From assembly GCA_945876095.1 (NCBI GenBank), contig CAMCMP010000022.1:1-58304 (forward strand): 58,304 nt of DNA. Reading direction: 5' to 3'. The position numbers and the translations under genes are program-made. Position 1 is the stretch's first letter. Each line of letters opens with the position of its first letter. This DNA is from Chitinophaga pinensis (GTDB lineage: Bacteria > Bacteroidota > Bacteroidia > Chitinophagales > Chitinophagaceae). Shown here in pieces: positions 27,005 through 35,765 of the stretch. The notes under the pieces are model-generated. The model was not told the origin of the DNA, did not search any database, and saw nothing but the letters and a program-made list of their open reading frames with translations.

Positions 27005-27598
27005 TTAATACCCCTTTTCAGTTTCTGCGTATAATTTTTGTACTTTATCATATCGTCCAATCCACCAACCCGTCTCTGCATTTTGAGTGTTTATTTCAAT
27101 TGCACCTGCCTTTTCTAAAAAAGCAGTTACCTCCGCTTCATTCGTTTTTTCTGTACACTCAATTGCCATTACAAATAAATCATCGGTAGCTCTAGGATGA
27201 AAATGATGTTTTTTTACAAAGGGTGATAATTGACATAAATAGCAAAAAGTAAGTACCATGCCAACTGCAGCGAATAATACTGTCAACTCAAAAGTAATTG
27301 GTATCCATGCGGGCAAAGCAAAATGAGGTTTTCCTCCAATATTCAATGGCCAATCTTTTGTAAAGATCCAGCTAATGCAGGTTAGAGCAGTAGTAGTTCC
27401 AGTAATACCATAAATAAAGCCAGCAGTATGTAAACTAGTCTCTCTCAAACCCATTGCATGATCTAAACCATGAACAGGAAAGGGAGTGTATACATCATGA
27501 ATTTTGTAACCTGCACGGCGAACATTCTTCACCGCAGGGAACAATACCGCTTCATCTTCGAAACACCCTACAACAAATTTTTTAATTCCTCCAGCCAT
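27005..27598 (-). CDS. actD: alternative complex III subunit ActD (DUF3341)
   Basis: A 197-residue ACIII subunit matching DUF3341: an N-terminal cytoplasmic domain (FVVGCFEDEAVLFPAVKNVR, YKIHDVYTPFPVHGLDHAMG), two membrane helices (about residues 60-80 and 100-122) and a C-terminal cytoplasmic ferredoxin-like part (DLFVMAIECTEKTNEAEV). It has no cofactor-binding residues, as expected. It lies between actC and actE, the conserved order. Confidence 0.94.
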   Translation of the reverse strand: MAGGIKKFVVGCFEDEAVLFPAVKNVRRAGYKIHDVYTPFPVHGLDHAMGLRETSLHTAGFIYGITGTTTALTCISWIFTKDWPLNIGGKPHFALPAWIPITFELTVLFAAVGMVLTFCYLCQLSPFVKKHHFHPRATDDLFVMAIECTEKTNEAEVTAFLEKAGAIEINTQNAETGWWIGRYDKVQKLYAETEKGY

Positions 27599-27714
27599 AA
27601 AATTTAACTTTTAACCTCCGGATTAATCCTTCGGCTTTTTGATGATTATATTCGCTTCAAATAAATTAATTCTTTTCAAATCCTCTTAACTTTCTTTAAA
27701 ATCAAAGATGATTT

Positions 27715-29166
27715 TTAATGCGCATGCTCTACTTCTTCTATATAAAACTTTTCCGCATCCGCCTTCTCAATGTCTGTCATTTTATGCTTGTAATTTTCAC
27801 CACTTGTTTTTAATACTGCTTTAATTTCAGCGACTGCAATTACAGGGAAGTATTTAGAAAACAAGAAGAAGCATGTAAAGAACAAACCAAAAGTTCCTAG
27901 ATAAAAACCAATCTCCCAAATAGAAGGACTATAATAAGTACTCCAAGAGGATGGTAAATAATCTCTATAAGTAGAGGTTACGATAATTACAAAACGCTCG
28001 TACCACATACCTATGTTAACAATAATACTCATGAAGAAAGTGAAGGCGATATTCCTTCTCAATTTTTTGAACCAAAACATTTGAGGAGACACCACATTAC
28101 AAAACATCATTAACCAATAACTCCATCCATAGGGACTAAATAAGTTGGCTCTATTTTCTTTAAATGCGTACCACTCATATGGATTTTGACCATACCAAGC
28201 TATAAACAATTCTGTGATATAGGCTATACCTACAATAGATCCTGTCAAAACAATCACCTTATTCATTGCCTCAATATGACCTAGGGTAATATAATCTTGT
28301 AGACCAAAAACTTTTCTTAAAATAATCATGAGGGTTTGTACCATCGCAAATCCACTAAAGATAGCTCCTGCCACAAAGTAGGGAGGAAAGATAGTGGTAT
28401 GCCAACCTGGAACAATTGAAGTAGCAAAGTCAAATGATACAATCGTGTGCACTGACAATACCAATGGAGTACTTAATCCTGCTAATACAAGTGATAAACT
28501 TTCATGGCGTTGCCAATGTTTGGTACTTCCAGTCCATCCGAAAGACGCTACACCATATAATAATTTGCGTAATTTAGTTTTAGCACGATCCCTAACAGTA
28601 GCTAGATCGGGTAACAAACCAGAGTACCAGAATAATAAAGAAACTGTAAAATAAGTAGAGATCGCAAATACATCCCATAAAAGTGGTGAGTTAAAATTCA
28701 CCCATAATGGACCGCGACTATTTGGATAAGGCAGTACGAAGAAAGCCATCCACACTCTACCCATATGCCAGATTGGAAACTGACCTGCGCACATTACAGC
28801 AAAAATGGTCATCGCTTCTGCAGCACGGTTTACACCTGTTCTCCAACCCTGACGAAAAAGTAATAAAATCGCAGATATCAATGTACCCGCATGACCAATA
28901 CCTACCCACCATACAAAGTTGGTAATATCCCAACCCCATCCAATGGTTTTATTAAGGTTCCACTGGCCTATCCCATAAGTAACCTCCCTGTAAACACTGT
29001 ATACTCCAAATAGCAATAAGGCTACACTGATATAAAATCCAATATACCAAAGACGGCTGGGCTTCATTTCAATAGGACGTATAATGTCTTCCGTTACTTG
29101 GTGATAGTCTTTGTTACCATCTACCAACGGTTCCCTAATCTGTGATTCGTACTTTAATAATGACAT
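27715..29166 (-). CDS. actC: alternative complex III quinol-oxidising subunit ActC (NrfD family)
   Basis: Ten-helix NrfD-family subunit of 483 residues, proposed menaquinol oxidation site of ACIII. Distinctive segments: NFVWWVGIGHAGTLISAILLL, AMTIFAVMCAGQFPIWHMGR, VHTIVSFDFATSIVPGWHTT, and WYERFVIIVTSTYRDYLPSS. The conserved His/Asp residues in these stretches match the family. It is located directly downstream of actB (84-nt gap). Confidence 0.95.
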   Translation of the reverse strand: MSLLKYESQIREPLVDGNKDYHQVTEDIIRPIEMKPSRLWYIGFYISVALLLFGVYSVYREVTYGIGQWNLNKTIGWGWDITNFVWWVGIGHAGTLISAILLLFRQGWRTGVNRAAEAMTIFAVMCAGQFPIWHMGRVWMAFFVLPYPNSRGPLWVNFNSPLLWDVFAISTYFTVSLLFWYSGLLPDLATVRDRAKTKLRKLLYGVASFGWTGSTKHWQRHESLSLVLAGLSTPLVLSVHTIVSFDFATSIVPGWHTTIFPPYFVAGAIFSGFAMVQTLMIILRKVFGLQDYITLGHIEAMNKVIVLTGSIVGIAYITELFIAWYGQNPYEWYAFKENRANLFSPYGWSYWLMMFCNVVSPQMFWFKKLRRNIAFTFFMSIIVNIGMWYERFVIIVTSTYRDYLPSSWSTYYSPSIWEIGFYLGTFGLFFTCFFLFSKYFPVIAVAEIKAVLKTSGENYKHKMTDIEKADAEKFYIEEVEHAH

Positions 29167-29250
29167 ATTATGTTCGCTTTTTTGTAGCCTCCAAACTTAG
29201 TTGTTGGCGTTAGCTTTATTTTTTTATGTTCCCCTCAACCGCTGTGAGTT

Positions 29251-32200
29251 TTATGCATGTTTTTTTTCTTCGGAATGCGCCCCTTCTAAAACCTCTTCTT
29301 TTTCATTGGTAACGTTCCTGTCAGAATTTTTAACCTTCGCCAAATAACTCACATTTGGAAGGATGTGTAATTGCTCCAACACATAAAAATTACGGTGTTT
29401 TTGCTCTACGTTTCTGATTTTATAAACATCACTCTCTTTGTCATTCACATTGCCAAAACTGATGGCATGTGTAGGACAAGCCTGCATACAAGCAGTCTTT
29501 ACATTTCTAACTATTGATGGATCTTGAGCTTTTTTAGCATTTAATTTAGTCTCCTGTAATCTTTGTACACAGAAAGAACATTTTTCGATTACCCCTCTTG
29601 AACGAACCGTTACATCAGGATTCAATACCATTCTAGTCAATGCATCATTCATTTGCATCACCGACTCATTCATATAACCTTGCTCCACCATTGGATTTTG
29701 GTTGTCTTCAAAACTATCAGCTCCGGTATAATCTAACCAGTTAAAACGACGAACTTTAAACGGACAGTTATTAGCACAATACCTTGTTCCAATACAACGA
29801 TTGTAAGTCATTTGGTTTAAACCTTCAGAACTATGGTTTGTTGCAGCCACAGGACAAACGTTTTCGCAAGGTGCATTATCACAATGCTGACACATCATCG
29901 GCTGAAATACCACATCTGGATTTTTCATGTCGCCAGTAAAATAACGGTCAATTCGTAACCAATGCATTTCATGTCCTTTGGATACTTGAATCTTTCCAAC
30001 AACACTCACATTGTTTTCGGCTGTACAAGCCACTACGCAAGCGCTACAGCCAGTACAGGTATTTAAGTCAATACTCATTCCCCACTTAATACCCGGCTTT
30101 TCAAAATCAGGATAAATGGTGGCATCTTTTACAAAATCTTTACCCTTAGAAGCCGCTATCAATAACTCACGTTCTTTGGTAGCTTCCTCCAATATATGTT
30201 CTGGATTTTCAACAAATTTCTTTAATGATCCTTCATAAATAACAGGGCGACTTTCTGATGAACCATGCACCTGAGTTTGTGCCAAGATATAAGTATTTCC
30301 GGCTTTCTTGATGTCTGCTGCTGAAGAATATCTAAAACTAGTTCCATCAAAATTTACAAAAGGATAAGCGTTTTGACCCGCCCCGTTGGCTGATCTTCCA
30401 ATATGCTGAGCTGTTTTATCCTTGTCTGCACTTTGTCTACCATACCCAACTGCCACAGCTACTACATTAGGATGAATACCTGGAATAATTAAAACGGGTA
30501 ATTCAACCGACTTGCCACTTACAGTAATAGAGATAGTAGGTTTTTCTGGATGTACTTCGTAACCATCGCCTTGGCGCTGATTGCCCACCACATCAAGACC
30601 CAAAATTACTTTTGCTAAATCTGGGCTTACCAATGCATAGTTGTCCCAAGTAACTTTGGTGATAGGATCAGGTAATTCTTGTAACCAAGGGTTGTTGGCT
30701 TGATTGCCATTACCCATTGAAACTTTTTGATAAACAACCAGTTCATAGGCAGCGCCTTTTGCAGCGGCAACTTTTTCAGCTGCAGCAGCTACTCCACCTG
30801 CAATGAATGTACCCGCACCAACCAACAGGGTGGCAGGTTCTACAACCCCATTTTGCAAAGCGGTATTATATGCATCTTCGCCACCTAATTTAGCTACCCA
30901 ATAAGTTTTAAAGTAAGTATGATAATCCAATGCATCTTCAGAAAGTTTCAATAAAGAAGTTTCAAAAGACCTTGTTTTAAACAATGGATTGATAGTAGGT
31001 TGCAACAAACTGAAGTAGCCTGTTTTTGGTTGGGCATCGCCCCAGCTTTCTAACCAATGATGAGATGGGATACTGAATTTACAACGCTCAGTAGTTTCAT
31101 TCATCGTGGTATTAAAAGATATAGTTACCGGCACTTTTGTAAGTCCGTCGATAAATTTTTTGCTATCATAATAAGTATAGGCTGGGTTGGTAGCATGAAT
31201 TAACAAAGCGCCTATTGCGCCAGCATTCATATCTTCTACCAATTTCACTATGTCTGCATCTACACCTGCACGGTAGTTGGAACTAAGTGCATGATTGATC
31301 GTTTTTCCATTGGCACCAATTGCCTCGTTAATAGCATTTACTATAATTTGTAAATTAACATCATTGCTTCCGCAAACCACTAGAGCCGCACCCTTGTTAG
31401 CGTTTAACGCAGCGGCAGCCAATTCAATCCCTTTATTTAGAGCATCACCACCAATAGCGGGCGCAGTAACGGCTCCACCTAATTTAGCTAGCAATGACAA
31501 TGCAATAGCTCCTTTTTCAGAAGGCTTGTGCATAAAACGATCATCTGCATTACTACCTGTAAGACTCAATGAGCTTTCAAAATGAATGTGTTGACTCATT
31601 GTTGGTTTTTCGCCAGTAATCCTTCGGTTTTGTGCATATTGACCAGCAAATTCAACTGGACTTAACCAAGTGCCTAAAAAATCTGCACCGATGCTTACTA
31701 TTACTTTTGCATTATCAAAATGATAAGAAGGAATATATTTTTTACCGTAACAAGCTTCATTTGCTAAAATCATTCCACTGTAACTAACTGCATCGTATTG
31801 TACGTGGCGACTTCCAGCATTTTTTGCTAAAAACTCAGAAATGATTTGTAAGGTAGACGGTGAATTAATAGTTGAAGTTAGCAGCACCACTGGCTTACCG
31901 CCTAGACCCTTCATTGCTTCCAACACCATTTTATCAAGCGCCTCAAAAGTGGTTACTTCTTTAAAATCTGCTCCTGCCTTTTGCATTGGGTAACGCAAAC
32001 GAATGTTATCGTATAAATCTAAAACAGAAGCTTGTACCAATGCACTCGTTCCACCTTTTGTAATAGAAGACATTTCATTACCCTCTATTTTAATTGGACG
32101 ACCATCTCTTTGTTTCACCATTACCGAAGTAACGTCCCCTTCATTCACACAAGTACTAGCATAATAATTAGCAATACCAGGAATCAGATTGTCCGGCTTT

Positions 32201-32439
32201 TGTAAATAGGGAACTACATTACGCACAGGCATTTCACAGCTAGCAGCTAAAGTAGCAGCAGCCGTGCTAAAACCTAAATATTTAAGAAAATCTCTACGGG
32301 GAGATTTTGCATCCATAAGCCCTTTGTCATCTAGATCTTCTAACGGCAATAAGTCTTCTTTAAATTCTTTTTCTGCCGTCTGCTGGTAAGCTTCCGACTG
32401 ATTTAATTCTCCAAAATTTTGCCAATACTTTTTTTCCAT
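29251..32439 (-). CDS. actB: alternative complex III iron-sulfur subunit ActB
   Basis: A 1062-residue fusion of a molybdopterin-oxidoreductase-like domain without molybdenum ligands and a ferredoxin-like iron-sulfur domain. A Tat-type signal with RR (SPRRDFLKYLGFSTAAATLA, about residues 46-65) is followed by a lipobox-like AASCEM, implying periplasmic location. Four Cys groups are visible: CTGCSACVVAC (about 790-800), CQHCDNAPCENVCP (about 848), CIGTRYCANNCP (about 878), and CSFC (about 951) with CMQACP (about 981). This fits three [4Fe-4S] and one [3Fe-4S] cluster as known for ActB. Confidence 0.96.
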   Translation of the reverse strand: MEKKYWQNFGELNQSEAYQQTAEKEFKEDLLPLEDLDDKGLMDAKSPRRDFLKYLGFSTAAATLAASCEMPVRNVVPYLQKPDNLIPGIANYYASTCVNEGDVTSVMVKQRDGRPIKIEGNEMSSITKGGTSALVQASVLDLYDNIRLRYPMQKAGADFKEVTTFEALDKMVLEAMKGLGGKPVVLLTSTINSPSTLQIISEFLAKNAGSRHVQYDAVSYSGMILANEACYGKKYIPSYHFDNAKVIVSIGADFLGTWLSPVEFAGQYAQNRRITGEKPTMSQHIHFESSLSLTGSNADDRFMHKPSEKGAIALSLLAKLGGAVTAPAIGGDALNKGIELAAAALNANKGAALVVCGSNDVNLQIIVNAINEAIGANGKTINHALSSNYRAGVDADIVKLVEDMNAGAIGALLIHATNPAYTYYDSKKFIDGLTKVPVTISFNTTMNETTERCKFSIPSHHWLESWGDAQPKTGYFSLLQPTINPLFKTRSFETSLLKLSEDALDYHTYFKTYWVAKLGGEDAYNTALQNGVVEPATLLVGAGTFIAGGVAAAAEKVAAAKGAAYELVVYQKVSMGNGNQANNPWLQELPDPITKVTWDNYALVSPDLAKVILGLDVVGNQRQGDGYEVHPEKPTISITVSGKSVELPVLIIPGIHPNVVAVAVGYGRQSADKDKTAQHIGRSANGAGQNAYPFVNFDGTSFRYSSAADIKKAGNTYILAQTQVHGSSESRPVIYEGSLKKFVENPEHILEEATKERELLIAASKGKDFVKDATIYPDFEKPGIKWGMSIDLNTCTGCSACVVACTAENNVSVVGKIQVSKGHEMHWLRIDRYFTGDMKNPDVVFQPMMCQHCDNAPCENVCPVAATNHSSEGLNQMTYNRCIGTRYCANNCPFKVRRFNWLDYTGADSFEDNQNPMVEQGYMNESVMQMNDALTRMVLNPDVTVRSRGVIEKCSFCVQRLQETKLNAKKAQDPSIVRNVKTACMQACPTHAISFGNVNDKESDVYKIRNVEQKHRNFYVLEQLHILPNVSYLAKVKNSDRNVTNEKEEVLEGAHSEEKKHA

Positions 32440-32515
32440 AAATGTGATAATGTGCTAATATGATAATTCGCCAATTAATATAAAATCTATTCGTTAACAG
32501 CTACCTGTAAGACGA

Positions 32516-33760
32516 TTAATAATGGCATTTTTGACATTCTGTTCCACCAATTTTTTCAACGGTTACACTATCCATTTTCCCTGCCTTGATATCATTGTGA
32601 AACTTCTCGTAAATGCTGTAATACTTATTACCCTCTCCAGTTGCTTTATTATAAAAATCAACCTTGCTCTCACGGTGACAATTAATACACCATCCCATAC
32701 TCAAATCAGAAAACTGAGCTACTTCGGGCATCTCCTGAATATTTCCGTGACAGGTTTGGCAATTTTGCTTACCCACCTTTACGTGCTGACTGTGATTGAA
32801 ATAAACGTGATCAGGAAGATTGTGGATTTTAACCCATTCAATAGGCTTACCAGGCTGGTCGTAAACTTTTTTATCTGGATTCCAACCTGCGTAAGAATAA
32901 AGTTTTTGTATTTCAGCTGTACCGTTTACTGCTGATCCATCTTCTCTTACAATTGGATCTCCTTTGTATTCTTTAATTGCCTTGTGACAGTTCATACAAG
33001 TATTAACGGATGGTACATTAGCATGTTTGCTATCTTGCGCACCGCCATGGCAGTACAAACAACTGATTTGATTGGTACCAGCATGAACTTTATGCGAATA
33101 ATAAATCGGTTGCTCTGGTTGATAGCCTTTCATACGACCTAAACCCATTGCAGAATTGATAGTAGTATAGCCACCAAAACAGAATAATATCAAAATGCCT
33201 AACATTAAATAGCTCTTATTACGGTAAAAAGGTACCGGCTCTGAGCGGACAATTCCGTCTTTTTCATCGGTCAATTTGCGAAGACTGCTATTTACTTGTA
33301 ATAATATAAGAGCGATTACCGCTAAAATAAGTGTTAAGATTCCGAACATTAGAGAGTTATCTTCAGCAGGAGCTGCAGCACCACCAGCAGGAGCAACAGG
33401 AACGGGAGCTTTATAAGAATCTGCATAATCTAAAATTGCTGTAATCTCGTCCTCTTTCAAGTTAAACTGAGTCATCCTAACATTATACTTTGCCAACATA
33501 GCTTTTGCATAAGGGTCAGTTTCAAGCATTGAGTTCACGTTATTCACCCATTTCAAAGCCCACTGAGGATTTGGCTCTCTTTTTCGAGCCCCTTGAAGCA
33601 TCGGACCGATATAGTCCTCCATAGGTTTATGACAGTTTGCGCAGTTCGCTTTAAATAAGGCCTCTCCATCGGCAGCAAAGCTTGTATTTGCAAAGGAAAA
33701 CAAGGCAATAAACAGAAAAAAGGCTAAGAGCTGGTTAAAGATTCTTCTATTGAGACTCAT
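32516..33760 (-). CDS. actA: alternative complex III multiheme cytochrome c subunit ActA, six heme motifs
   Basis: First gene of the respiratory block, 414 residues. After a signal peptide (cleaved near SFAADG) there is a monoheme domain with CANCH at 40-44, then a Pro/Ala linker and membrane helix (about 138-157), a second helix (about 183-203) and a pentaheme region: CLYCH 234-238, CMNCH 255-259, CQTCH 334-338, CINCH 358-362, CQKCH 409-413. The last motif ends one residue before the C-terminus. The pentaheme core is classical ActA; the N-terminal monoheme module is an addition. A -7 promoter element lies at 33810-33817. Confidence 0.95.
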   Translation of the reverse strand: MSLNRRIFNQLLAFFLFIALFSFANTSFAADGEALFKANCANCHKPMEDYIGPMLQGARKREPNPQWALKWVNNVNSMLETDPYAKAMLAKYNVRMTQFNLKEDEITAILDYADSYKAPVPVAPAGGAAAPAEDNSLMFGILTLILAVIALILLQVNSSLRKLTDEKDGIVRSEPVPFYRNKSYLMLGILILFCFGGYTTINSAMGLGRMKGYQPEQPIYYSHKVHAGTNQISCLYCHGGAQDSKHANVPSVNTCMNCHKAIKEYKGDPIVREDGSAVNGTAEIQKLYSYAGWNPDKKVYDQPGKPIEWVKIHNLPDHVYFNHSQHVKVGKQNCQTCHGNIQEMPEVAQFSDLSMGWCINCHRESKVDFYNKATGEGNKYYSIYEKFHNDIKAGKMDSVTVEKIGGTECQKCHY

Positions 33761-33809
33761 ACAGTTGAAAACGGGTGTCTGGTGAGGAAAAAATATCCTA
33801 ATAATTGTG

Positions 33810-33817
33810 CAAAAGTA
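33810..33817 (-). promoter_or_regulatory. -7 element of the ACIII/oxidase cluster promoter
   Basis: On the minus strand TACTTTTG fits TAnnTTTG. It lies 50 nt upstream of the actA ATG (33760). About 20 nt further upstream is TTAG, a weak match to the -33 TTG. This is the only good candidate for driving the whole actA-ctaF run. Confidence 0.5.
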
Positions 33818-33998
33818 AGACAGGATTATGAGATAATACTAACATTTTTAAAAAATATTTTTCCCTGTCAACACTGAATTACAGACAAATATTAGCTTAA
33901 ACCCATATACATTGTCATCAACTTGTAACAAATTATTGTCCCAATACTTTTTTAGTTTCAGCTGATTAAATCACAAATTTTTAACCCACTTTTGCAAT

Positions 33999-34877
33999 AT
34001 GTTTGAAAAATTAAAAAGGCATTGGGGGGTTAATGGATTTAATTTGATGTTAATCCTTACCACTTTTGCTTTTGGAGGTAGTCTTTGTGGTTATGCAGCC
34101 AGGAGACTTCTTTTACTGGTCAACATTGAAAAAGGGTTGATTTGGATACTGATTTATTTGTTGACAGTTACTATTCTTTGGCCCTTTGCTGTCTTGCTAG
34201 TAAGTATTCCCTTTGGTCAGTTTAATTTTTTTAAGGGGTACCTAAACAAAATTAAAAAACGCTTGGGTGGCCAAAACTTACCCCGGCGCTCAGTAGCTAT
34301 TTTTGCCAGTGGAGCAGGTAGCAACGCGGAAAAAATAATTCAGCTAATGGAAATTGCTGAAAAAGCTGGCAAAGGAAGTTTTAAAGTCAACCTAATTGTT
34401 TGTAACAAACCCACAGCAGGTGTGCTCTCGATTGCAGCAAATCACCAGATTGACACCTTACTTATTGAAAAGGAGCAGTTTTTAAACGCGGATGGATATG
34501 TGGCTGAATTGACTTCAAGAGGAATTGATTTTGTTGTATTGGCTGGCTTTTTATGGAAAATACCGGCTACCTTAATTAAGGCTTTCCCCAATAATATCAT
34601 CAATATTCATCCTGCATTATTACCAAAATATGGTGGCAAAGGAATGTACGGCGACAAAGTACATCAGGCAGTAATTGCTGCTGGTGAAAAAGAAAGTGGT
34701 ATTACCATTCACTATGTGGATGAAATCTATGATCATGGAAATATAATTTTCCAGGCCAAGTGTTCGGTTGAACAAAATGATACTTCAGCAACACTTGCTC
34801 AAAAAATTCATCAGTTAGAACATCAGCATTATCCTGAAGTGATTGAAAATTTACTTCAAATGCAAAATAGCCGTTAA
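33999..34877 (+). CDS. purN: DUF6787 membrane domain fused to phosphoribosylglycinamide formyltransferase
   Basis: A 292-residue fusion. Residues 1 to about 90 resemble the Bacteroidota membrane family DUF6787 (HWGVNGFNLMLILTTFAFGG, two hydrophobic helices, SIPFGQFNFFKGYLNKIKKR). Residues from about 97 are a complete PurN: VAIFASGAGSNAEKII, VCNKPTAGVLSIA, NIINIHPALLPKYGGKGMYG with catalytic Asn and His, and GITIHYVDEIYDHGNII with catalytic Asp. PurN transfers a formyl group to GAR in purine synthesis. The open frame is continuous, so the enzyme would be membrane-anchored. It is divergent from actA. Confidence 0.88.
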   Translation: MFEKLKRHWGVNGFNLMLILTTFAFGGSLCGYAARRLLLLVNIEKGLIWILIYLLTVTILWPFAVLLVSIPFGQFNFFKGYLNKIKKRLGGQNLPRRSVAIFASGAGSNAEKIIQLMEIAEKAGKGSFKVNLIVCNKPTAGVLSIAANHQIDTLLIEKEQFLNADGYVAELTSRGIDFVVLAGFLWKIPATLIKAFPNNIINIHPALLPKYGGKGMYGDKVHQAVIAAGEKESGITIHYVDEIYDHGNIIFQAKCSVEQNDTSATLAQKIHQLEHQHYPEVIENLLQMQNSR

Positions 34878-34975
34878 AAGAAAATTGCAGGGCTTAATTC
34901 AAGTTTTGATAACGTAATATTGCTTCCTATAAAAATTTCTGTCTGAACCAGCTAGTTAAAATATACTATAGCCTA

Positions 34976-35707
34976 GTGCTACTGCTTTTATTATCAGTTG
35001 CCTCCATGGGGCAACTAACGATTAGCGGTAATGTATTTGATTCAAGCAGAACGATTCCGGTATCCAATGTGTTAGTAAAAAGTAGTGGTGGCACTCAAGC
35101 AATCACCGATTCTACTGGCCACTATGAAATAGTAACAACCGACAAAGATTCGCTTTCTTTTATCTACAATAATAAGCCCACTGCGCAATTTGCGGTAAAG
35201 CAGATAAAAAATATTGGTAGTTTTGATATATCCCTTCATGTTCACGTAGTTGAAAAATTTAAGACTTTAAAAGAGGTGAAAATTTATACTCAAAACTACC
35301 GACAAGACTCCATTGAAAATCGACTTTTTTATAGCAAAAAATTTAATTTTGAAAAGCCCGGTATATCTTCTTCCATCAACCCTGGCAGTGGTTCAGTAGG
35401 ATTAGACTTAGATGAATTCATTAATATTTTTCGATTTAGGCGAAATAAGCAAATACAAAGGATGCAGATTCGTTTATTGGAAGAAGAACAAGAAAATTAC
35501 ATCAAATATCGATTTAATAAAATGGCTGTAAAAAGAATTACACGATTAGAAGGAGCAGAACTAGAAAATTTCATGGCACTGTATCGACCAAACTTTGAAT
35601 TTACGCAAAGGGCTTCCACCGTTGAGTTTTACCAATACATTCTCAAATCATCTTACCAATTTAAAAAAGAACAATTGATTAGAAAAAATAAAATCAATAA
35701 TAATTGA
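34976..35707 (+). CDS. secreted carboxypeptidase-like regulatory-domain protein
   Basis: The shown start is a GTG giving MLLLLLSVASMGQ, too short for a normal signal peptide. The frame continues upstream to 34913 and would add KIYYSLV before it, but has no ATG/GTG/TTG there, so the true start may be an unusual codon (for example CTG at 34943 or ATT at 34919). The body begins with a CarboxypepD_reg-like beta domain (ISGNVFDSSRTIPVSNVLVK, DSTGHYEIVTTDKDSL), followed by a charged alpha-rich part (RFRRNKQIQRMQIRLLEEEQ). Such proteins are common, poorly characterised envelope proteins of Bacteroidota. Confidence 0.7.
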   Translation: MLLLLLSVASMGQLTISGNVFDSSRTIPVSNVLVKSSGGTQAITDSTGHYEIVTTDKDSLSFIYNNKPTAQFAVKQIKNIGSFDISLHVHVVEKFKTLKEVKIYTQNYRQDSIENRLFYSKKFNFEKPGISSSINPGSGSVGLDLDEFINIFRFRRNKQIQRMQIRLLEEEQENYIKYRFNKMAVKRITRLEGAELENFMALYRPNFEFTQRASTVEFYQYILKSSYQFKKEQLIRKNKINNN

Positions 35708-35765
35708 TATTTTACCCTGTAAATAATTTTTAAAATAGTATCCACTCGCTTATAAAATTAAAATC

